Shown here piece after piece: positions 53,283 through 59,599 of a stretch of DNA of 64,000 nucleotides. This DNA comes from CAVVKW01 sp963749035 (GTDB lineage: Bacteria > Verrucomicrobiota > Verrucomicrobiia > Chthoniobacterales > JAATET01): positions 1,054,001 to 1,118,000 of the forward strand of contig CAVVKW010000002.1 of the NCBI GenBank assembly GCA_963749035.1, read 5' to 3'. Numbering within the stretch: position 1 is the stretch's first letter; each line of letters starts with the position of its first letter. The notes below the pieces were generated by a model. The model was not told the origin of the DNA. It worked only from the letters and a program-made list of their open reading frames with translations, and searched no databases. The position numbers were made by a program, and so were the translations under genes.

Positions 53283-54055
53283 GAGCCGTCGACGACAGGC
53301 CGTCGCTCGGCAGCTCCGACGTGCGGGCCGTCGTGCGTTTGCTCGGCGAGATCGGCGGCGAGCGCGACGGGCACCGGCGTCAAGTCCGCCGACTGATGGA
53401 GGGAATGGCAACGCTCATCGCCGCTGACGCCTGGTCGTGGAGTCGCATTACGAACCCTGACCCGGACTCGCTGCCCGCGTGGATTATTGAAGTTCATGGC
53501 GGCTTCGACGACGCGAGGTTCGCCGCCTTTATCCGAGCGCAGGAGCACCCCGGCATGCGCGATCTCACCGCCCCATTCTCCGAGAGGCTCGGGCGAGAGG
53601 CCCGTCAGCTCACGTCGTTGCGGCAATGGGCTGATCCGGCCGGCGTCTTCCCGACCTCCGGGGCGGGTGCGCTCTGGCGAGAGGCCGACCTCATGCCCGG
53701 TATCCTCTCCGCCAAGCCGCTGGCGAGTGGCTCAGTGCGCGCCATCACGCTCCACCGGCGCGCTGACGCTCCCGATTTTTCTGAGCGGGACGCCCGTCTT
53801 GCCCACATCCTCCTTTCCGAGGTGGATTGGCTGCAAGACGAGTCCGCCGACACCCCGCGGTCTGGCGTAAACGTCCTGCCGCCCCGTCTGCGCACCGCGC
53901 TGAACCTTCTGCTCCAAGGCTATTCGCGATCCCGCATCGCCGAGCACCTTGGGGTTTCCGCCCACACTGCTAACGACTACGTGAAGCAGATCCACCGCCA
54001 CTTTGCGGTCGCCTCTCATGCGGAATTGATCAGGCGTTTTTATGGAAATCAGTAA
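53279..54055 (+). CDS. LuxR-type regulator, second gene of array (member C)
   Basis: This 258 aa protein starts at a TTG (53279) that overlaps the stop of the previous gene (TTGA). A longer frame from 53069 is shadow of gene B. Landmarks: DVRAVVRLLGEIGGERDGHR, MATLIAADAWSWSRI, VHGGFDDARFAAFIRAQEHP and DFSERDARLAHILLSEVDW. The LuxR domain has LLLQGYSRSRIAEHLGVSAH then TANDYVKQIHRHFAV. Its end overlaps the start of gene D by 14 bp. Confidence 0.86.
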   Translation: MRAVDDRPSLGSSDVRAVVRLLGEIGGERDGHRRQVRRLMEGMATLIAADAWSWSRITNPDPDSLPAWIIEVHGGFDDARFAAFIRAQEHPGMRDLTAPFSERLGREARQLTSLRQWADPAGVFPTSGAGALWREADLMPGILSAKPLASGSVRAITLHRRADAPDFSERDARLAHILLSEVDWLQDESADTPRSGVNVLPPRLRTALNLLLQGYSRSRIAEHLGVSAHTANDYVKQIHRHFAVASHAELIRRFYGNQ

Positions 54056-54839
54056 GCAGGAGGAACCTCTGCGCCTCGCCGAGACCGACGTGCGGGCTAT
54101 CGTGCGGCTGCTCGCGGAGGCGGCGGCGCAGCGGGGTGGCCACACGGAAATCAAGCGGCGGCTAATGCGTGGACTCTGCAAGCTCATTGAGGTGAATGCT
54201 TGGGTATGGGTCATGACCGCCAAGATGGTGCCGGGTGAGATGCCGGTGTACGTTGGCTATCAGCACGGCGGATTCTCCGACGAGGAGATGGCGAAATTTA
54301 TCCTCGTTCAATCGCACCCCGAAATGGCGCGGCTGACCGAACCCTTCGCCCGGGAACTCCGCGCCGCGACTGGATTGATCACCCGCTCGCTTCAGCAGAT
54401 CCTCGCCGTCGACGACTTTGAATCGTCACCCGCCATCGAGCTCTGGAACGCCTGCGGATTTCACCCGCGTTGCTTAAATTCGCGTCCGCTGGACGGTGGT
54501 GGGTTCGCGGGATTCGCGTTATATCGGCGGGTCGGCCGGCCTCTGCTCACGGACCGGGAGGTTCGCATCGCGCACATCGTCGCCAGCGAGGTGCCGTGGC
54601 TCTTCGCCATGGGATGGCCCGAAGATCGAGGCGGTTCCGTGCCTGGTTTGGCTCCCCGGTGCTGGGCCGTCCACGAAATGCTGCTTCAAGGCTACAGCCG
54701 CTCGAGGATTACTGAGCATCTCGGTACCTCGCGGCACACGGTGGATGGGTACGTGAAAGACATTTTCCGCGAAGTCGGCGTGAGATCACAAGCAGAGTTG
54801 ATGGCGCGGTTTTTTCTTGGCGACAGGGGGGACCGATGA
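54042..54839 (+). CDS. LuxR-type regulator, third gene of array (member D)
   Basis: This 265 aa protein starts at an ATG inside the end of gene C. Landmarks: ETDVRAIVRLLAEAAAQRGG, LCKLIEVNAWVWVMTAK, YQHGGFSDEEMAKFILVQSH, LYRRVGRPLLTDREVRIAHI and EVPWLFAMGWPEDRGGSVPG. The LuxR domain is MLLQGYSRSRITEHLGTSRH then TVDGYVKDIFREVGV. Helix and linker are closest to member A by eye (AVHEMLLQG, LMARFFLGD). Its stop overlaps the ATG of gene E by 4 bp. Confidence 0.87.
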   Translation: MEISKQEEPLRLAETDVRAIVRLLAEAAAQRGGHTEIKRRLMRGLCKLIEVNAWVWVMTAKMVPGEMPVYVGYQHGGFSDEEMAKFILVQSHPEMARLTEPFARELRAATGLITRSLQQILAVDDFESSPAIELWNACGFHPRCLNSRPLDGGGFAGFALYRRVGRPLLTDREVRIAHIVASEVPWLFAMGWPEDRGGSVPGLAPRCWAVHEMLLQGYSRSRITEHLGTSRHTVDGYVKDIFREVGVRSQAELMARFFLGDRGDR

Positions 54840-55621
54840 GTCCGCAGCAACTATCCGAAGCGACGGTGCGCGCTGTGGTGCGGCTACTTGCCGATACCGC
54901 GGAGCACCGCGGCGGCCACGCCGCACAAAAACTCCACTTCATGCACGGGCTCAGCGCGCTCATCGGGGCCGACAGTTGGGCTTGGGGACTCTACTGCTCC
55001 TTTGCACCAGACGCCCCGCCGACCGCGACCAGCATCGTGCACCACGGCTTCACGCCCGAACAGTACGCCAGCTTCATCCGCGCTATCGAGCACCCCGACA
55101 CCGGGATGCTCAACGGCCCGCTTACCCGCGAATTCGCGAGGCAGCCGCGCCACCTCACGCGGATGCGGCAGCAAATGGTCGCCGACGACGTTTACGAACG
55201 GACGGAAGTCCACGCGCTCTGGCGGGCCGCCGACGTGGGAGCGGTGATCCTCTCCGTGCGACCGGTGGACGAGCGCAGCCAGAGCGTGCTCGGGATTTAC
55301 CGTCGCTACGGACGTCCACCTTTCTCGGCGACCGATTCTCGCCTCGCGCACATCGTTCTCTCCGAGGTCGGCTGGCTGCACGAAGCCGGCTGGCCGGAAG
55401 ACCGCGGCGTCACCGTCCCGCAACTTGCGAAGCGAGAGCGAATGACGCTCAACCTCCTGCTCGAAGGCTGGACCCGCCAGCAAATCGCCAACCGTCTCGG
55501 GATTTCACTCCACACCCTACAGGATTACGTAAAATCGGTGTATCACCGCTTCGAGGTGCAGTCACAGGCGGAGTTGATTCGCCGTTTTCATCAGGGTGAC
55601 GGCGGTGACCGGTGTGGGTGA
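54836..55621 (+). CDS. LuxR-type regulator, fourth gene of array (member E)
   Basis: This 261 aa protein starts with an ATG overlapping the stop of gene D (ATGA). Landmarks: EATVRAVVRLLADTAEHRGG, HGLSALIGADSWAWGLYCS, IVHHGFTPEQYASFIRAIEH, LTRMRQQMVADDVYERTE, FSATDSRLAHIVLSEVGWLH. The LuxR domain is LLLEGWTRQQIANRLGISLH then TLQDYVKSVYHRFEV. The array ends here, followed by a strong stem-loop and then by the hairpin element and the first Thr-Pro-linker protein. Confidence 0.87.
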   Translation: MSPQQLSEATVRAVVRLLADTAEHRGGHAAQKLHFMHGLSALIGADSWAWGLYCSFAPDAPPTATSIVHHGFTPEQYASFIRAIEHPDTGMLNGPLTREFARQPRHLTRMRQQMVADDVYERTEVHALWRAADVGAVILSVRPVDERSQSVLGIYRRYGRPPFSATDSRLAHIVLSEVGWLHEAGWPEDRGVTVPQLAKRERMTLNLLLEGWTRQQIANRLGISLHTLQDYVKSVYHRFEVQSQAELIRRFHQGDGGDRCG

Positions 55622-55634
55622 GGGCTTCTTTTTC

Positions 55635-55676
55635 ACGTGTCACGGTGAAGGGCTGAGAGCCCTTATCTCGACACGT
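55635..55676 (+). terminator. Nested stem-loop after the LuxR array
   Basis: Outer arms ACGTGTC (55635-55641) and GACACGT (55670-55676) enclose inner arms AAGGGCT (55648-55654) and AGCCCTT (55658-55664) with a GAG loop. Both pairs are perfect 7 bp. No T-tract follows, so it may be a Rho-dependent or protein-bound end rather than a classical terminator. It lies 14 bp after the last stop codon and separates the regulators from the secreted protein gene. Confidence 0.55.
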
Positions 55677-55685
55677 AAGCCTCTC

Positions 55686-55709
55686 GACCCCCTGATTTGG
55701 GGGGTAGGC
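55686..55709 (+). promoter_or_regulatory. Conserved GC-hairpin element, copy 2
   Basis: GACCCCCTGATTTGGGGGG then TAGGC, ending 31 bp before the ATG of the secreted protein at 55741. It matches copies at 52389 (opposite strand) and 59545. ACCCCC and GGGGGT can pair as a 6 bp stem around a 7 base loop. Confidence 0.7.
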
Positions 55710-55740
55710 AGAAATTGAGGTCACGAATAGACATGCGGAA

Positions 55741-58215
55741 ATGAACCCTTGTTCCCGCATTCATCGTTCGCTCGTCTTTCGCGCTGGCCCCCTCCCAACT
55801 CGAATGCGCGGATTGGCGCCCCGGGTCGCGTTGGCCGCGCTCGCAATTCTGCTCCCTTCCGCCGGCCACAGCGCCGCGGCGGAGGTCAGCACAATCCACG
55901 CGTTCAACCACGTCAAACCGAGCGCGCATCTCATCACTGTTGCCCCGGATGGATTCCTCTACTGCACGGATGGCGGGCGTTTTGGCGCTTTCCGAGTCGG
56001 TCCATCAGGGGTGATCACTCAGGCACCGGCGAGCGTCGGCGGGTTCGAAGGAGAGTTTGTGCCTGGTCCCGACGGTAACTTCTACGCCAGCAGCTACGAC
56101 AATACGATTTACCGGTGGACCGCCGGAGGGGGCGATATCGCACCCGTGGCCGCAATCGGATCCGACTGGTCTTACCCCGGTCCGCCGGCGATCGACGCGG
56201 TCGGCAACCTTTTCGTCGGGGTCTTTCCCGGTGACACGCCGTCTGCCGGGTCAATCCTTCGGATTACTCCCGATGGAAGCGTTTCGCTTTTCGCCGATGG
56301 CACCACGTTCGAAACCTACGCCAACTACCCGCAAAACCTCGTGATGACGCCGGGGGACGGCCTTTATTACATCGCTTACGATTCCGCAGGACAGGAGGCC
56401 GCTCTGCTGCGAATCCCCGCGGCCGGAGGCCCGCGTGAAGTCGTTGCTACGGGCATGGCCGAAATCTACCAGCTTCAAATGGGGAGCGATGGGAATCTAT
56501 ACGCGATGCGCGATCAGGACATCATCCGAATCAGCCTCGCGGGCAATGTCTCCGTGCTGGCGAGTAACGTCGGCTACGGGGACCTGGCGTCCGATCCGCA
56601 AGGTGGGTTTTTCTTCGGAACCTCCATTGAGATCAAGCGGGTCTCGCTCACAGGCACGGTCACCTCGTACGTCGCAGCCAACAGCGTGGTGTCGCTCGCC
56701 GTGGCCAACGACGGGACGTTGTTTTACGGCGATCTCGCGACTGAACCTGGCGTCAGTGGATCGATCCTGCGAGTCGCCCCGGCGACATCGAGCGCGGGTC
56801 CGACGACTTCCACTTACGCAATACTGCCGTTTGAAAGCGACGGACTTGGTCCGCTGGCTCCTCTGGCGCTCGGGGTGGACGGGAATTACTACGGCATCAC
56901 GCGGTCGGGCGGTCCGGCGGATCGCGGCGTCTTCTTCCGCGTCAGCCCGACCGGGACTTACACGGTCGTGCGGAACTTCGACCGGCCAACCGATCCCGAA
57001 TACGCTTTCACCGCCGCCGTCACGGGGCCGGACGGAGCGTTCTATTTCTCTGGGATGGACGCTTCGCATCGGGGCCAAATCTACCGCGTTACGGCGGACG
57101 GCGATCTTGGGGCGCTACCGATCAGCTCCGATATTTACAGTTGGTTGTCGCTGTTCGTGGTCAACGGCCAACTCCATGGCCTGAGCAACTTTCCCGAGAA
57201 GCGAATCTACCGCATCCCGATGAGCGGCCCCGTCGTGCTCGTAGCGGCACCGCCCTTCGGCGAGGATGGCGTGTGGCCGGTGGTCGGCGTCGCGCCGGAC
57301 GGTGACATCGGCGTGCTTTCGTTCGCTCGCGACTACGCCAGCGGAACGCTCTATCGCTACACTTCAACCGGAACGGCCGAGGCGATCTATTCCCTCGATG
57401 AATTTCCGGAATGGCCCGGCGTCCAAGCCGGGGCGGACGGCGCCTTTTACGGATTCATGAACGTGTCCGATCCGGAGGATCGGTCCGTGTTCTTCCGAGC
57501 GACGACGACTGGAGAGGTTGTCAGGACAACCCTTGGCGCTGACTTCGAGAATGCGGCGCTCGTTGGGAAGGTTGGGAATTCGTTCTTCGGCTACAACTAT
57601 GCCAGCATTTTCGAGATCACGGCGGACGGGGTGCCGACGGTCCTCGTGTCAAATCCTTCGAGTTTGGCTGACTTCGATTCGCTCCAGCGGACGACCGGGG
57701 GGATCGATCTCGGGGTCTCGGAGTATGGGGGGTCTGGTGGTGAGATCTTCAAGATCGCCAGTGCGTTCGAAACGCCGACGCCGACGCCGACTCCGACGCC
57801 CACCGCGAGCCCGACACCTGGCCCGACACCTGGCCCGACACCTGGCCCGACGGCAACGCCCGTTCCAACCGCGACACTTGTCCCATCGCCGCCGCCGACC
57901 GTCGTGACGCCGGTTCCCACGCCCGCGCCGACGCCGGAAGCGAAGCCGGAGCAACCCGAGATCAAGGGGCCGAGCAAAATCGAGACAACGAAGAAGGTCT
58001 ACAAGATCAAGGGCGACGCGGGCGACGTGCCGCGCGGGACTTTCGTCGAATACAAGGTCGGGAAGAACAAGCCGGTGAAGGGCAAAATCAAGGGCAGCGG
58101 CAAGTTTGTGCTCAAGGCCAAGCTCGCCGAGGGGCGCAACGTCATCAAGATGCGCACGGTCAACCCGAGCGGGCAGAAGTCGAAAATCACGAAGGTGAAG
58201 GTCATCAAAGAATGA
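55741..58215 (+). CDS. Secreted GloVer-like propeller protein with Thr-Pro linker
   Basis: This 824 aa protein has a signal sequence (residues ~20-47, GLAPRVALAALAILLPSAGH). A long beta-propeller-like region (about 48-670) follows, with repeats such as LALGVDGNYYGITRSGG then RGVFFRVSPTGTYTVVRNF. These fit the GloVer tandem repeat (D-G-x-F-Y-G ... G-x-V-F-R), whose members use various C-terminal anchors. Next is a Thr-Pro-rich linker (about 675-735). The last 90 residues (PEIKGPSKIETTKKVYKIKG, to KSKITKVKVIKE) form a basic beta-sandwich-like domain shared with the 59600 gene. No PEP-CTERM or LPXTG is present. The basic tail may mediate surface retention or secretion. Confidence 0.85.
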   Translation: MNPCSRIHRSLVFRAGPLPTRMRGLAPRVALAALAILLPSAGHSAAAEVSTIHAFNHVKPSAHLITVAPDGFLYCTDGGRFGAFRVGPSGVITQAPASVGGFEGEFVPGPDGNFYASSYDNTIYRWTAGGGDIAPVAAIGSDWSYPGPPAIDAVGNLFVGVFPGDTPSAGSILRITPDGSVSLFADGTTFETYANYPQNLVMTPGDGLYYIAYDSAGQEAALLRIPAAGGPREVVATGMAEIYQLQMGSDGNLYAMRDQDIIRISLAGNVSVLASNVGYGDLASDPQGGFFFGTSIEIKRVSLTGTVTSYVAANSVVSLAVANDGTLFYGDLATEPGVSGSILRVAPATSSAGPTTSTYAILPFESDGLGPLAPLALGVDGNYYGITRSGGPADRGVFFRVSPTGTYTVVRNFDRPTDPEYAFTAAVTGPDGAFYFSGMDASHRGQIYRVTADGDLGALPISSDIYSWLSLFVVNGQLHGLSNFPEKRIYRIPMSGPVVLVAAPPFGEDGVWPVVGVAPDGDIGVLSFARDYASGTLYRYTSTGTAEAIYSLDEFPEWPGVQAGADGAFYGFMNVSDPEDRSVFFRATTTGEVVRTTLGADFENAALVGKVGNSFFGYNYASIFEITADGVPTVLVSNPSSLADFDSLQRTTGGIDLGVSEYGGSGGEIFKIASAFETPTPTPTPTPTASPTPGPTPGPTPGPTATPVPTATLVPSPPPTVVTPVPTPAPTPEAKPEQPEIKGPSKIETTKKVYKIKGDAGDVPRGTFVEYKVGKNKPVKGKIKGSGKFVLKAKLAEGRNVIKMRTVNPSGQKSKITKVKVIKE
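57813..58215 (+). repeat. Duplicated 3' coding block, copy 1
   Basis: The DNA for the end of the linker and the C-terminal domain is repeated at 62063-62446. From about 57849 to the stop the copies align without gaps over about 367 bp, with roughly 15 differences by eye. This copy has two extra 12 bp units (ACACCTGGCCCG) in the linker. Upstream, the two genes are unrelated in sequence. Confidence 0.8.
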
Positions 58216-58276
58216 ATGCCATCGGCAATATGCGGATGAAATCGTCCCGTAAAATATCCAACTCTTGCCCAAAACC

Positions 58277-59428
58277 ATGAAAACGGAACTCGCTCGTAGT
58301 GCGATTTTAAGCGTCGCATTCTTCGTCATCGGTGTTCCCGCCGCTTCGGCGCAGCGAGTCGCCTTCGAGATGTCATCTCGGAGCGACGTGCTCTTTGGAT
58401 TCAGTGGCAAAGACAAGCGCACATCCGTGGTCGTCAGCGGCAAGCGGAAGTCGAATGGCACGTTTGGTAAAGTCCGCAAAGTGACACTTTTCTCGACGAA
58501 GAAGAGGACGGCGGTGACCCTGAAATTCAACGCCAAGGGTCTGCCCAAGCGCATCATCGGAACCGACGGATCCCGCATTGATCTGCGGCCCATCGGTAAG
58601 GGCAGGGCATTCCGTGTGAAATTTTTTGACGGTGCGGGAAAACAGGTCGGAGCCGAGGTGCAGCTCTCCACCAACGGTGGAAAACGCGCTCGAGGGAGCT
58701 CCTCCGGATTCGAGTTGCCCAGCCTTTCGATTTTCCTGAAGTCTCTCCCCAAACGCCTGGCCGGGGTTGATGATTCGGAACTCGACGAGGCCTTCGGGCC
58801 GGAGGTAGGCGGCGAAGTTTCCGGCATGCTCGACGACTTTGGAAACACCATCGACCGGATCGTCAGCGGCGTTGCCAAGATTGGATTAAACGCCCGCAAT
58901 CCGCTCCTCGCAGCCCGTCAACTCGGCGAAAAGTTTTTTGAAGACGTCCTCGACCAAATGGCAAAAAGCGATACCAGCGGGAAGACGCAACTCGCTCTAG
59001 ACGCGCGCGACATCTTCAACGGCGAACCACCCGACGCTGATCAAATCGGTCGACTCCAACGGGAGGCGAAGAAGCTGCTCCAGCGACTGACGTCCAACCA
59101 ACTCCCCACTCAGGCGCTCACGGGCGGCAGTGCTTCGGCGTCGGTGGAGGGCTTTATTGCCTTCCGAGTATTTTATCCGCGTCCGGACGGAGTGGACGAG
59201 GCGACGTGGCTGACGGTAGGCCAACTCGTAGTCGATCAGGTCGAGGCTCAGGCTGGAATTTCTTTGGCCAGCATTGCGCCGGTCCTCAAACTCCAGTTCA
59301 CCCCGTCGGGGTTGATCGGCGATTACGTCCGACTACCGGTGCCAGACGTGGCGGCGGCTATTCGCAATATCCAGTCGATCTACGGCAACCCACCGTGGCA
59401 AATAACCGGACCGATGCAGGTGCCCTGA
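58277..59428 (+). CDS. Secreted protein of unknown function between the two linker proteins
   Basis: From the ATG at 58277 it encodes 383 aa with a signal peptide (SAILSVAFFVIGVPAASAQ). The first mature segment (RSDVLFGFSGKDKRTSVVVS, TFGKVRKVTLFSTKKRTAVT) is a very basic beta-rich region. In its Lys content it recalls the C-terminal domain of the neighbours, but I could not align it. A helical middle (LSIFLKSLPKRLAGVDDSEL, IDRIVSGVAKIGLNARN) and a C-terminal alpha/beta part (VEGFIAFRVFYPRPDGVDEA) follow. I recognise no family. It has no copy of the hairpin element upstream and may be transcribed with the gene before it, 61 bp away. Confidence 0.75.
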   Translation: MKTELARSAILSVAFFVIGVPAASAQRVAFEMSSRSDVLFGFSGKDKRTSVVVSGKRKSNGTFGKVRKVTLFSTKKRTAVTLKFNAKGLPKRIIGTDGSRIDLRPIGKGRAFRVKFFDGAGKQVGAEVQLSTNGGKRARGSSSGFELPSLSIFLKSLPKRLAGVDDSELDEAFGPEVGGEVSGMLDDFGNTIDRIVSGVAKIGLNARNPLLAARQLGEKFFEDVLDQMAKSDTSGKTQLALDARDIFNGEPPDADQIGRLQREAKKLLQRLTSNQLPTQALTGGSASASVEGFIAFRVFYPRPDGVDEATWLTVGQLVVDQVEAQAGISLASIAPVLKLQFTPSGLIGDYVRLPVPDVAAAIRNIQSIYGNPPWQITGPMQVP

Positions 59429-59430
59429 TG

Positions 59431-59454
59431 AAGGGTGAGAGCTCCTCCCTTTTG
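59431..59454 (+). terminator. Possible intrinsic terminator after the 58277 gene
   Basis: AAGGG (59431-59435) pairs with CCCTT (59448-59452), with an inner GAG/CTC pair, giving a short stem with mismatches followed by TTTTG. It lies 2 bp after the stop codon. The stem is short, so confidence is modest. Confidence 0.4.
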
Positions 59455-59544
59455 AGATCGCGGGGATACCTTGGGAACCGTTCAGCGTCGAGTCTGATTT
59501 GAAGAATACAATCCTCCTCGGCATCCAGCCGAAGTTTGCGAATT

Positions 59545-59569
59545 CGACCCCCTAATTTGGGGGGTAGGC
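59545..59569 (+). promoter_or_regulatory. Conserved GC-hairpin element, copy 3
   Basis: CGACCCCCTAATTTGGGGGG then TAGGC, ending 30 bp before the ATG at 59600. It differs from copy 2 in the core by one base (TAATTT instead of TGATTT). The distance to the start codon is kept although the rest of the leader is different, which is the best sign of function. Confidence 0.7.
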
Positions 59570-59599
59570 AAACATCGGTCGGGATAACAAGCTGCTTTC

